Shown in pieces: positions 53,417 through 61,997 of a DNA stretch of 64,000 nt. The notes below the pieces were generated by a model that saw nothing but the letters and a program-made list of their open reading frames with translations, was not told the origin of the DNA and made no database searches. The translations under genes and the position numbers were made by a program. The stretch lies in the NCBI RefSeq assembly GCF_018889995.1, contig NZ_CP076547.1, positions 744,001-808,000 of the forward strand, written 5' to 3'. Each line of letters begins with the position of its first letter. Within the stretch, counting starts at the first letter, position 1. The stretch comes from Subtercola sp. PAMC28395. Lineage in GTDB: Bacteria; Actinomycetota; Actinomycetes; Actinomycetales; Microbacteriaceae.

Positions 53417-54799
53417 CTAGACCGCCTCGCCGCGACCGGCGGCCGTGTTCAGGTGCGACTGCGAGTTGCGCAGCAGCGGCAGGGCACCCCCGACACTGTA
53501 GTATCGCTGGCCCGCCACAAGCAGGTCTTCGGCGGGGAACTTGGTGATGACCTCACACCCGGTCGCCGTGACGACGAGCTCCTCCTCGATGCGGGCCGCG
53601 CCGATGCCGTCGGCCGACGGCCAGTAGGTCTCGAGCGCGAAGACCATGCCTTCGACGAGGGTCTCCGGATGATCGAGCGAGACGAGCCTCGAGAAGATCG
53701 GCTTCTCCCAGATCGACAGGCCGACCCCGTGGCCGTACTGCAGCGCGAAAGCGGCCTCCTCGTCGGGGAATCCGAACTCCTGCGCTGTCGGCCAGACCCG
53801 CACGATGTCGGCCGTGGTCGCGCCGGGTCGCACCAGCGCGATCGCCTTGTCCATGTATTCTCGCGCGATCTTGTAGGCGTCATGCTGGGCACTGCTCGCC
53901 GAACCGACCGCGAAGGTGCGGTAGTAGCACGTGCGGTACCCCTGGTAGCTGTGAAGAATGTCGAAGAAAGCCGGGTCGCCGGGCCGGATCAGCCGGTCTG
54001 AGTAGACATGCGGGTGCGGCGAGCACCGCTCGCCCGAGATCGCGTTGACACCCTCCACGTATTCGGAGCCGAGGTCGTACAGCACCTTCGAGACCAGCCC
54101 GACGGCCTCGTTCTCCCGCACGCCCGGGCGCAGGAATTCGTAGAGCGATTCGTACGCGGCATCCACCATCGATGCCGCCTGGCTCAGCAGCGCGATCTCG
54201 TCGCCCGTCTTGACGGTCCGTGCCCGCAGGAAGACCTGCTGGCCGTCGACCACTGTGATGCCCTCCTTCTGCAGGGCGAAGAGAATGGGCAGCTCGATGA
54301 CATCCACTCCGAGCGGCTCATTCTGCAGGCCGAACTTCTCGAGTTCACGCTTGATCTTCTTTGCCACGCCTTCAGCGATCTCGGCGTCGGGGCTGAAGGC
54401 GCCGCGCAGGGTCGAGATCCCTGCGCGTGCACCCGACTCGAGCCGGGGTTTCACGGCTCCGTGGTGGGGTGCGTGGGGGTCTGCGTCAGCCTCTGCGGTA
54501 GTCGTCGACAGCCAGGGATTGTAGAGCTGGTGGTGTTTGGCGGCAGACCCGAAATCCCACACGATGGGGTCACTGTTTCGCGTCAGAAGCGAGAAACGAA
54601 TCAGCTTGTCCATCGCCCAGGTGCCGATGTGCGTCGCCGACATGTACCGGATGTTCGAGAAGTCGAACGCGAGCACCGCACCGAGGTCTGAGCTCTGAAG
54701 CTCGGCTTTGAGCTTCGCGAGCCGCTGGGTGCGCAGACGGTCGAAGTTGATGCGGTCTTCCCAGTCGACGGCATTGGTGCCGAAGGTTGCTGTGGTCAT
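53417..54799 (-). CDS. M24-fold (aminopeptidase P/creatinase/DddP-like) protein with altered metal site
   Basis: Pita-bread-fold protein of 460 residues: N-terminal creatinase-type domain (~1-190; RYMSATHIGTWAMDKLIRFS) and C-terminal M24 domain. Expected metal ligands: Asp280 in FFDILHSY is present. The position 11 residues later, normally Asp, is Cys291 (GYRTCYYRTF). The His in QYGHGVGLSIWEKP, Glu in FALETYW and Glu in ARIEEELVV are present. Activity may therefore differ from peptidases, as in creatinase or the DMSP lyase DddP. Operon context with an importer and dehydrogenases argues for a small-molecule lyase or hydrolase. ATG 54799, AAGGG upstream. Confidence 0.85.
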   Translation of the reverse strand: MTTATFGTNAVDWEDRINFDRLRTQRLAKLKAELQSSDLGAVLAFDFSNIRYMSATHIGTWAMDKLIRFSLLTRNSDPIVWDFGSAAKHHQLYNPWLSTTTAEADADPHAPHHGAVKPRLESGARAGISTLRGAFSPDAEIAEGVAKKIKRELEKFGLQNEPLGVDVIELPILFALQKEGITVVDGQQVFLRARTVKTGDEIALLSQAASMVDAAYESLYEFLRPGVRENEAVGLVSKVLYDLGSEYVEGVNAISGERCSPHPHVYSDRLIRPGDPAFFDILHSYQGYRTCYYRTFAVGSASSAQHDAYKIAREYMDKAIALVRPGATTADIVRVWPTAQEFGFPDEEAAFALQYGHGVGLSIWEKPIFSRLVSLDHPETLVEGMVFALETYWPSADGIGAARIEEELVVTATGCEVITKFPAEDLLVAGQRYYSVGGALPLLRNSQSHLNTAAGRGEAV

Positions 54800-54869
54800 G
54801 ATGTGATTCCCTTCAGGAATACAAGTGTCTGAGGTGAAGCCGTGCAGCCGTGCAGCGATCAGCCGGAGA

Positions 54870-57383
54870 TCATGCCGCTGCCTTGCGTCTGCGGGAGCGC
54901 GCAACCGAGTACACGATCGCCGCGATGAGGATGAGGAGGCCCTGGAAGACGTACTGGAAGACGCTGCCGAGCCCCAGCACGGTCGTCGCATTGAGTACCT
55001 GGGTGAGCAGGATGGCCCCGAGCAGCGAGCCGATGAAGGTGCCACGCCCGCCCAGCAGGCTGGTTCCGCCGAGTACCACGGCGGTGATGCTGGTGAGGGT
55101 GTAGCTCGACCCGGCGGCGGGGTCGCCGATGCCGATCTGCGTCATCAGGATGATCGCACCGAGAAACACGAAGAGCGAGGTCAGAACGTAGCCGAGAATC
55201 ACCGTGCGGTTGACCGGGACGCCGACGCTGCGTGCCGACTCCTCGTTCGAGCCGACCGCCCGCAGGTTCCACCCCCAGCGGCGCTTGCGCAGCAGGTACT
55301 CGGCGAGAAGGGCGATCGCCACCAGAACGATGAAGACCACCGGGATCGGCCCGACAGACGTTGAGAGATTCGCGGTGAAGTCGGTGTTGATGTAGCCACC
55401 CTGCGTGTCACGCAACAGGAAGGCGAACCCGCCGAGGGCGATGTAGAGCGTCAGGGTCGCGGCAATGGGGGTGAACCTGAGGTAGCGGATCAGTACCGCG
55501 TTGACGAGGCCCACCGTTGCCGCTGTTGCGATCATCAGAAGGAGACCGAGGCCGATCGTCGCAGCAGATGCGCCGTCATTGACGAAGAACGAGGCAATGA
55601 CGACCAGAAAGCCGGCCAGGGGCCCGACCGAGAGGTCGATGCCGCCGAGAAGCAGCGGAATGGTCTGACCCAGGGCAATCGCCCCCAGGCCGCAGGCCGT
55701 CATGAGCATCGAGAAGATGTTGAAGCTCCCCAGGTACTGGGGGTTCTGCGTCAACACGTAAGCGCCCAGAACGACGATCACCGCGACAAGGAGCGCCGAC
55801 GGGGCGTAGTCGCCCTGGAGAAAACGACGGAACCCCGTCGACCGCGCCTTGCCCGTGCCGTCGATGTCGAGCTGAATGGTGTGGGTGGTCGAGCTCACCG
55901 CAGCCATGACGATGGCCTCTTCGGTGACCTCGTCTCCCGAGAGGGTGCTGACAAGGTGACCACGCGACATCACGATGACCCGGTCGCAGAGGCCCTCGAG
56001 CTCTTTGGCGTCAGACGAGGCGATGATCACCGGGATGCCGTTGGCCGAAGCCTCCCGCAGAATACGGTAGATCTCCACGCGTGCACCGACGTCGACGCCC
56101 TGGGTCGGCTCGTCGGCGATGAGAAGCACCGGATCGGACAGCAGGGCGCGGGCGATCACGACCTTCTGCTGGTTTCCCCCGGAGAGAGCGCCGACCGGTG
56201 CATCCAGCGACGGCGCCTTGACCGACAGTTCGGTGAGCGACTCTGTCACGGCGTCGAGTTCCCTGCTCCGGCTGAGAAGGTAGGTCGACCTGAACTTCTT
56301 CAGCGCCGAGATTGCTGCGTTCTCGCGAACGTTCAGCGACATCATCAGACCTTCACGATGACGGTCGGCCGGCATGAAGGCCGCGCGATGCAGCAGTTCA
56401 CGGGGCGTGTACGCCGTGCCACCGATCGTCACCGAGCCGTCGAAGCTCTCAAGCCCGGCGAGCGCACGAAGCAGCTCGCTCTGGCCGTTGCCGACGACGC
56501 CGGCCACGCCGATGATCTCGCCGCGGCGGCCGGCGATACTGACGTCAGCAAACCCCGGGCCGGAGATTCCGGCGACATCGAAGTTGAGCTGGGCATCCGT
56601 CGGCAGGTCGATCTTTGCCGGAAAGGTCGATTCGAGCGTGCGGCCCACGATGAGGGCCAGCAGTGCATCGTCGGTGATCTCGTCGACGATCGCAGTGCCA
56701 CGCACCTTGCCGTCGCGCAACACGGTCACGCGATCGGCGAGTTCGCGTACCTCTGCGAGGCGGTGCGTGATGTATACCACCGAGGTGCCGGCGGCCACCG
56801 CTTCACGAACTCGCCCGAAGAGCAGGTCGACGGCTTCGCGCCCGAGCGGCGCAGTCGGTTCGTCGAGGATCAGCAGTGACGGCTTGCGCGCAAAGGCCTT
56901 GGCGATCTCGAGCAGGTGCTTCTGCGCAAGAGTGAGGGTCTCGACGCGGTCTTTCAGGTGCACGTGCAGGCCGACCCCGGTGAGAAGCGACTGGGCAACG
57001 TCGTCGGAATCGCCCTGGCCAGAGAACACGGAGCTCGGCAGTGCGACCCGCAGGTTCTCTTCGACGGTCATGTCCCCGAGCACCGCGGGGTGCTGGTGCA
57101 CGATCGCCACACCGAGGCTGCCTGCGAGGGTCGGGGTGAGGCTGTCGTAGACCTGCCCGCCCATAGTGATCGAACCAGAACTCGGGGGCGTCTGGCCCGA
57201 CGCGATGTTCATCAGAGTGGACTTGCCGGCACCGTTCTCACCAAGGATCGCGTGCACCTCGCCGGGGCGGATCTCGACGGATACCTCGGTCAGCGCTGCG
57301 ACGCCGGCGTAGTACTTCGAGATTCCGGACATCGCCAGAGTGGCGGGGCGCGTCGGGGTTTCGGTTTCCTGGAAGGTGTTCAC
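54870..57383 (-). CDS. Fused ABC sugar importer: two ATPase domains plus permease in one chain
   Basis: Protein of 837 residues. Residues ~15-245: first ABC domain (GENGAGKSTLMN, ILDEPTAPL, H-loop ITHRL; signature degenerate LTLAQKHL as usual in RbsA). Residues ~260-505: second ABC domain with degenerate Walker A (GVVGNGQSELLRAL) but full LSGGNQQKVVIARAL and IADEPTQGVD. Residues ~525-837: RbsC-like permease (LGQTIPLLLGGIDLSVGPLAG, LRAVGSNEESARSVGVPV, VVLGGTSLLGGRGTF). ATPase and permease are normally separate genes. Together with the separate permease and binding protein it forms a carbohydrate-uptake (CUT2) importer. The start follows a GC-rich intercistronic hairpin. Confidence 0.92.
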   Translation of the reverse strand: MNTFQETETPTRPATLAMSGISKYYAGVAALTEVSVEIRPGEVHAILGENGAGKSTLMNIASGQTPPSSGSITMGGQVYDSLTPTLAGSLGVAIVHQHPAVLGDMTVEENLRVALPSSVFSGQGDSDDVAQSLLTGVGLHVHLKDRVETLTLAQKHLLEIAKAFARKPSLLILDEPTAPLGREAVDLLFGRVREAVAAGTSVVYITHRLAEVRELADRVTVLRDGKVRGTAIVDEITDDALLALIVGRTLESTFPAKIDLPTDAQLNFDVAGISGPGFADVSIAGRRGEIIGVAGVVGNGQSELLRALAGLESFDGSVTIGGTAYTPRELLHRAAFMPADRHREGLMMSLNVRENAAISALKKFRSTYLLSRSRELDAVTESLTELSVKAPSLDAPVGALSGGNQQKVVIARALLSDPVLLIADEPTQGVDVGARVEIYRILREASANGIPVIIASSDAKELEGLCDRVIVMSRGHLVSTLSGDEVTEEAIVMAAVSSTTHTIQLDIDGTGKARSTGFRRFLQGDYAPSALLVAVIVVLGAYVLTQNPQYLGSFNIFSMLMTACGLGAIALGQTIPLLLGGIDLSVGPLAGFLVVIASFFVNDGASAATIGLGLLLMIATAATVGLVNAVLIRYLRFTPIAATLTLYIALGGFAFLLRDTQGGYINTDFTANLSTSVGPIPVVFIVLVAIALLAEYLLRKRRWGWNLRAVGSNEESARSVGVPVNRTVILGYVLTSLFVFLGAIILMTQIGIGDPAAGSSYTLTSITAVVLGGTSLLGGRGTFIGSLLGAILLTQVLNATTVLGLGSVFQYVFQGLLILIAAIVYSVARSRRRKAAA

Positions 57384-57417
57384 GGTTCGCCTTTGAAATG
57401 TCGTGGGTGGGAGGACA

Positions 57418-57451
57418 GTCGGGCCGGTCGCTCAGAGGCGACCGGCCCGAC
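57418..57451 (-). other. Intercistronic GC-rich hairpin after the binding-protein gene
   Basis: Perfect 14-bp arms (57418-57431 and 57438-57451; GTCGGGCCGGTCGC) with a 6-nt loop, between the binding-protein stop and the fused ABC gene. There is no T-tract. Such hairpins after solute-binding-protein genes commonly stabilise the upstream mRNA or partly terminate, giving more binding protein than membrane components. Confidence 0.75.
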
Positions 57452-57483
57452 CGAGGGCAATCGATCAGTGTGGCGCTGGTGCG

Positions 57484-58599
57484 CTACTTTCCGAGAGTCG
57501 CCTGCTGGGCTCCGGGCATCTGGGCCGAGAGGTAGACGTCTCCAGGAAGGGACTTGTCGCACTGCACGCCGTGCGGTTGCTGGCTGACCGAGTCTTCGAA
57601 GATCGGGCCCTTGAACGAGGTGTCCGTCGGAATCTCGCCACCGGTTGCCTTGGCCACCGCGTAGTCGACTGCCAGGCGAACGTTGTCGTTACCGGTGGCC
57701 ACCGTCATCAGCTTGAAGTCGGGGTTTGCGGCGTGGTTGTCTTCCCAGAAGCAGCTCAGCGAGTTGCCGTCAGACGTGGCCAGGGCCGGGATCGAGCGGC
57801 CACTCTGCGGGAACAGAGGCAACGAGCTGACGAGGGTCGGGCCGAAGTCAGAGACGATCACATCGATCTTCGGGTACTTGGCGATGTCTGCCGTCAGCAA
57901 CTGCTGCGTCAGGGTCGGGTCCCAGTTGGTGGCCTGGAACGGGGTCTCACCAATGAACGAGTACGAGCTGCCGAGCGCCGAGGACATGGCGTTGTACTCG
58001 TCTGTGCTCTGGCTGTTTCCGGCCGGGCCGCCGAGGAACAGGATGTTGCCGCCGGCGGGTACGTTCTTCTGAATCCAGTTCGCCCAGTTCTTACCGTCGG
58101 TCGCGAAGTCGTCGCCGATCCATGTGTCGAAGTTCACACCCGCTTTTCCACCCGGGTCGACACGGTACGGCACCGTGACGACACCGGCCGTGTATGCAGC
58201 GGTGAGAGCGGGCAGAACTGCCTTGCCTGCATCCGGGAACACGACCATCGCGTTGACGCCGCTGGCTACCATTCCCTTGATGTCCGAGCTGGCCTTCTCG
58301 GTCGAGCCCTGGCCGTCGGCGTAGGTGAACTTCGTCACGCTCGGGCACTTCGAGGCCTCATCTTTACCCGAAGCCGTCGTCACGAGGCGCCAGCTGTTGC
58401 CGCCGAACCCGTCGAGCAGAGCGAACGAGATGGGCTTGGTGCCGCACCACGAGGGTGCGCCTTCGACGTGAGTGACTGCGCCAGCCGCGGCGCTGCTGCC
58501 GCCGGCCGCTGAGCCGCCCGCGGTTCCGCATCCAGTCAGGATGAGGGCCGCTGCCGCAGCCAGGGCGGCAACGGATGCAAATTTGGTGCGAGGTTTCAT
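57484..58599 (-). CDS. ABC-importer substrate-binding lipoprotein (CUT2 type)
   Basis: Secreted lipoprotein of 371 residues; signal peptide with lipobox LTGC (Cys24), Ser/Gly/Ala linker, then a periplasmic-binding-protein type I fold: KPISFALLDGFGGNSWRLVT, VNAMVVFPDAGKAVLPALTAAYTAGVVTVPY, DVIVSDFGPTL and VATGNDNVRLAVDYA. Mature Cys residues (SWCGTKP, SKCP, LSCFW, VQCDK) may form disulfides. Ligand is probably a sugar, polyol or derivative. ATG 58599 has GGAGGAA upstream. Confidence 0.9.
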   Translation of the reverse strand: MKPRTKFASVAALAAAAALILTGCGTAGGSAAGGSSAAAGAVTHVEGAPSWCGTKPISFALLDGFGGNSWRLVTTASGKDEASKCPSVTKFTYADGQGSTEKASSDIKGMVASGVNAMVVFPDAGKAVLPALTAAYTAGVVTVPYRVDPGGKAGVNFDTWIGDDFATDGKNWANWIQKNVPAGGNILFLGGPAGNSQSTDEYNAMSSALGSSYSFIGETPFQATNWDPTLTQQLLTADIAKYPKIDVIVSDFGPTLVSSLPLFPQSGRSIPALATSDGNSLSCFWEDNHAANPDFKLMTVATGNDNVRLAVDYAVAKATGGEIPTDTSFKGPIFEDSVSQQPHGVQCDKSLPGDVYLSAQMPGAQQATLGK

Positions 58600-58616
58600 T
58601 TCTTCCTCCAATGTGG

Positions 58617-58636
58617 GCGTGACGCCTCTGTCACGC
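58617..58636 (-). other. Short intercistronic hairpin between permease and binding-protein genes
   Basis: GCGTGAC (58617-58623) pairs with GTCACGC (58630-58636) around GCCTCT, just upstream of the binding-protein ribosome-binding site. May process or shield the downstream message. Confidence 0.5.
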
Positions 58637-58660
58637 TCCGGTCCGACGACCGAAGTTCTG

Positions 58661-59686
58661 TTAGATCGCGCCTGCGGTCGCAGGTGCGTGGGTAGTGCGT
58701 GCGAAACGGGCGAAGACGGCTCTCCAGTTGACGGTGTACAGCGAGACGCCAACGCCGAGCGCTGCCGCCTGAACAAGGGTCTGGATGGCCGTGGAGACGC
58801 CGAGCGTGATGACGAACTGGGTGAGCTGCTGTAGAAAGACCGCCGCGACGACGGTGGCGAGCGGAAAGCCTCGGCCGCCGAGGAGCGAGGTGCCCCCGAG
58901 TACCACGACCGCGACCGACGGAAGGAGGAACTTGTCGCCTTCGAAGGCCGAGGGTTGCGCGGTGATGCCGGCGATCATGACCCCGGCCAGGCAGTAGAGC
59001 AACTGCGCCCAGACATAGGCCAGCGTGCGGTGACTGCGCACCCGCAAGCCGATCGCACGGCCGGCTTCGGGGTTCGCGCCGACCGCCTCGAATCGGCGGC
59101 CCGCCACCGTCTTCTTCACCAGCAGCGAGACGAGGAGCAGCACGCCGATGGCGAAGAAGACCGAATTGGGAATACCGAAGGTCTGCCCGCCCGAAATCGT
59201 CTGCATCAGTTTGGTCGTGATGCGGGGCCTGCCGCCCGAGATGGCGAGGTCAGCTCCGTACAGCAGCGCGTTGGTACCGAGCGTCGCGATGATCGGGTTC
59301 AGACCGAGACTGCCGATCATGAGCCCGTTGGCGAGACCGGCCAGCACGGCGAACATCGCTGCGAGCGCGATCGCCGGAATCAGCAGAGCATCGTTGCCGT
59401 CGGGATTGTGGGTGACGATCACTGCGGTGAGCGAGATCATGCCCGGCACCGAAAGGTCGATACCGCCCTGCTGCACCACGAGCATCTGGCCAAGACCCGC
59501 GACCGCGAGCACGCAGGCGATCGGCAGCATTCCCGAGAGGGAGGTACCCGAGATGCTCGACGGGGCAACCAGTCCACTGATCACGAACAGGAGCACCGTG
59601 GCACTGCCGACTGTGATCAGACCTTTCGACACGGTGAACCGTGCGCTCGTCAGTCGTGGTGCGTCGCGCGTCATTGCGTCAGCCAT
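58661..59686 (-). CDS. ABC-importer permease (RbsC-like, CUT2)
   Basis: Membrane subunit of 341 residues, about nine helices. Conserved RbsC motifs: LGQMLVVQQGGIDLSVPGMIS, ANGLMIGSLGLNPIIATLGTNALLYG, FEAVGANPEAGRAIGLRV and VVVLGGTSLLGGRGFPLA. Works with the binding lipoprotein and probably with the permease half of the fused protein, giving a heterodimeric channel. First gene of a seven-gene minus-strand operon; a promoter-like sequence lies about 57 nt upstream of its start. Confidence 0.92.
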   Translation of the reverse strand: MADAMTRDAPRLTSARFTVSKGLITVGSATVLLFVISGLVAPSSISGTSLSGMLPIACVLAVAGLGQMLVVQQGGIDLSVPGMISLTAVIVTHNPDGNDALLIPAIALAAMFAVLAGLANGLMIGSLGLNPIIATLGTNALLYGADLAISGGRPRITTKLMQTISGGQTFGIPNSVFFAIGVLLLVSLLVKKTVAGRRFEAVGANPEAGRAIGLRVRSHRTLAYVWAQLLYCLAGVMIAGITAQPSAFEGDKFLLPSVAVVVLGGTSLLGGRGFPLATVVAAVFLQQLTQFVITLGVSTAIQTLVQAAALGVGVSLYTVNWRAVFARFARTTHAPATAGAI

Positions 59687-59742
59687 GATTTCTCCTGGGT
59701 TGCCACTCGCATACTGCGGTGTCCGAGTGGATGTTCACTGTC

Positions 59743-59771
59743 ACTTTACAAAGTCTCTGTTGCGTTCACAA
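59743..59771 (-). promoter_or_regulatory. Candidate housekeeping promoter of the importer/dehydrogenase operon
   Basis: On the minus strand TTGTGA (59771-59766), 17 nt, TAAAGT (59748-59743): four of six matches at both -35 and -10. A start near 59737 would give a ~50-nt leader. GTTCAC half-sites (GTGAAC on the minus strand) flank it and may bind a regulator. Confidence 0.35.
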
Positions 59772-59816
59772 GCACCGAACGCAAATAGACGGGCCGAATC
59801 GATGAGAATCCGCTCA

Positions 59817-60857
59817 TCATGCGGCGGTGGGGGCCAGAACCGCCGTCAAGAGCGTAGCGTTCTCGGGTTGTTCCTTCAGTTCGCCCGCCTCGATGCGGCG
59901 CGCGACCTCGACGGTCACGGTGTTCGCAGTGGTGTCGACCCCGTAGCGGCGGCCGAGCTCAACCACGAGCCCATTGATCTCGTGTACTTCGCTGCGCCTG
60001 CCCTTGATCCAGTCCTGCAACACCGTGGTCTTCGTGTCGGGAAGGGAGTAGCGCTCGAGCACTGCATTCAGAAGCGAGTTGCCGTAGCTGTGTGAGTCCC
60101 TCAGATCGAGATCCTGAAGGCCGAAGATGGGCACGAGTTCGATGCCGGAGGCGACGGCCACGTCGGCGGCTTCGCGGCAGACCTGGAGCATGAACTCGTG
60201 CATGCGCGGAACGTCGACGACGGCGGCCAGGGGCATTCCGAGGATGGCCGACGGCACCAGCTCGCCCGCATTCACGATCAGTTTGCCCCACTTGGCCGCG
60301 CGCACCTTCTCGTACACCTGCACGGTGCCTGCGTGGCCGAGGACGTCGGCCACCTCCTGCTCCCTGCCCCGGGCCGAATAATCGTAGGCACCCAGCGCGA
60401 ACCACGAACCACTCGGCGGGGTCTGGCGATTGACGATACCCGGTTCGTACATGTTTCCGGCCACCTCGATGACCGCCCCGATGGTTCGCTCCGGGCCCAT
60501 GACGTCAGCGATGTCGTCGAGCGACATGCCGTTCTGCAGGCCGACCACGAGGCCGTCAGGAGCGACCAGCGGCTTGATCAACTCGCACGCCCACCGGGTG
60601 TCGTAGGCCTTCACCAGCACGAAGACGATGTCGAAGAGTTGCCGTTGCTGCGCAACCTCATAGAGGTGGATCGCCGTGACCGGCGTGACGACTGTCTCGG
60701 CGGGCATCTGCACGCGTATTCCATTCGCCCGCATCGCTTCGACATGGGCCGGCCACTGCTCGATGAAAGTCACGTCGAGACCAGCTCGGGTGAGGTCGGC
60801 TGCGATGGCGGCACCGTTCGCACCGGTTCCGACAAAGGCGATTCTCTTGGGGGGCAT
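59817..60857 (-). CDS. Ketopantoate-reductase-like (ApbA/PanE family) dehydrogenase
   Basis: Protein of 346 residues, somewhat longer than typical PanE (~300). N-terminal Rossmann fold with IAFVGTGANGAAIAADLTRAG, LVKAYDTRW, GLQNGMSLDDIADVMGPER; the catalytic-type Lys in AAKWGKLIVNAGE and C-terminal helical domain with SYGNSLLNAVLERYSLP. By family it reduces 2-ketopantoate or a similar 2-oxo acid with NADPH. Neighbourhood is catabolic, not pantothenate synthesis, so a different hydroxy/oxo acid is plausible (inference). ATG 60857 starts right before the dinucleotide loop. Confidence 0.85.
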   Translation of the reverse strand: MPPKRIAFVGTGANGAAIAADLTRAGLDVTFIEQWPAHVEAMRANGIRVQMPAETVVTPVTAIHLYEVAQQRQLFDIVFVLVKAYDTRWACELIKPLVAPDGLVVGLQNGMSLDDIADVMGPERTIGAVIEVAGNMYEPGIVNRQTPPSGSWFALGAYDYSARGREQEVADVLGHAGTVQVYEKVRAAKWGKLIVNAGELVPSAILGMPLAAVVDVPRMHEFMLQVCREAADVAVASGIELVPIFGLQDLDLRDSHSYGNSLLNAVLERYSLPDTKTTVLQDWIKGRRSEVHEINGLVVELGRRYGVDTTANTVTVEVARRIEAGELKEQPENATLLTAVLAPTAA

Positions 60858-61047
60858 GCGCGTACTCCTGTGTACTCGATGAAGGGCTGCACGGCACCCT
60901 GTCTCGCCGGAGAGAACCGCGAATCCGACTGTATACCAGCGATGCACAGATGTTAAGCTCAACTGCACACCGTTATCAAATCGTGCACGCGTAGATTGTC
61001 GAATCGGCGCGAACGCCGAGCATCATCCCTCTTCGAAAGGCATCCTC

Positions 61048-61917
61048 ATGGCAGACATCGCATTCGTCGGACTCGGCACCATGGGATCAGTCATGGCGAA
61101 GAGGCTCATCGATGCGGGCCACACCGTGCACGTGTGGAACCGCTCGTCCGCCGCCGTCGACGAGCTCGTCGCACAGGGCGCGGTGGCCGCGGCATCCGTC
61201 GGCGAAGCCTTCGCAACCGGCACCGTGATCTCGATCCTGGCGAACGATTCCGCGGCAGAGAGCGTGTTCAGTGAGAATGTTCTCGCTGCCGCGCCACCGG
61301 ATGCCCTGCACATCAATATGGCGACGGTGAGCGTCGACGCCGCCGACCGTCTCGCCGAGCGGCACGCGAGCGCTTCGGTGGCCTATGTCGCAGCGCCTGT
61401 ACTGGGGCGACCTCCTGTCGCAGCAGCAGGGCAACTCAACATCGTCGCCGGCGGCCCTGAGAACGACATCGACCGTGCTGCACCCTACCTCGATGTGCTC
61501 GGCAAGAAGACGTGGCGCGTGGGGGGCCGGCCGAGCACGGCGAACCTGGTGAAGATCGGGGTCAACTACAACCTCATCCACACCCTGCAGGCGCTGGGCG
61601 AATCGATCAACCTCGTCGAGCGCGGTGGGGTCGACGGCCAGACCTTCGTCGACATTCTCACCGACGCGGCCTACACCGGAAGCGCCTACACCGGGTATGG
61701 CCGGGCCATTGCAGCGCGCGACTACAATCCGTCGTTCACCGTCGCGCTCGGGCTCAAAGATCTCAAGCTCACCGAGCAGGCGGCCGCAGGCAATGGGGCG
61801 TCGCTGCCGACCGCAGCGGTGCTGCACGAACTCTTCGATGCAGCCCTCGCCGACCCTGCGATCGCTGACCGCGACTGGTCGGCGATCGCCGAGATCACGC
61901 GCGGCCGCTCGGCCTGA
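61048..61917 (+). CDS. 3-Hydroxyisobutyrate-dehydrogenase-family oxidoreductase
   Basis: Beta-hydroxyacid dehydrogenase of 289 residues. DIAFVGLGTMGSVMAKRLIDAGH (dinucleotide loop, read from residue 2), HVWNRS with Asn/Arg favouring NADP, substrate-loop equivalent VAAPVLGRPPVAAAGQL, and the catalytic Lys in NLVKIGVNYN; C-terminal helical domain with RDYNPSFTVALGLKDLKLT. It oxidises or reduces a 3-hydroxy or 2-hydroxy acid or acts as a succinic-semialdehyde-type reductase. Divergent from the ketopantoate-reductase-like gene across ~190 nt; GAAAGG upstream of the ATG. Confidence 0.9.
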   Translation: MADIAFVGLGTMGSVMAKRLIDAGHTVHVWNRSSAAVDELVAQGAVAAASVGEAFATGTVISILANDSAAESVFSENVLAAAPPDALHINMATVSVDAADRLAERHASASVAYVAAPVLGRPPVAAAGQLNIVAGGPENDIDRAAPYLDVLGKKTWRVGGRPSTANLVKIGVNYNLIHTLQALGESINLVERGGVDGQTFVDILTDAAYTGSAYTGYGRAIAARDYNPSFTVALGLKDLKLTEQAAAGNGASLPTAAVLHELFDAALADPAIADRDWSAIAEITRGRSA

Positions 61918-61942
61918 CGCGGCCAATACGCATCGAGCCAGC

Positions 61943-61969
61943 GCCGGCACGGGGTCAGACCGTGCCGGC
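61943..61969. terminator. Bidirectional terminator between convergent genes
   Basis: GCCGGCACGG (61943-61952) pairs perfectly with CCGTGCCGGC (61960-61969) around a 7-nt loop, between the dehydrogenase and E2 genes. GC-rich 10-bp stem without T-tract. Confidence 0.75.
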
Positions 61970-61997
61970 CGCTTCGGTACTCGCGCACCTCGCCGAG

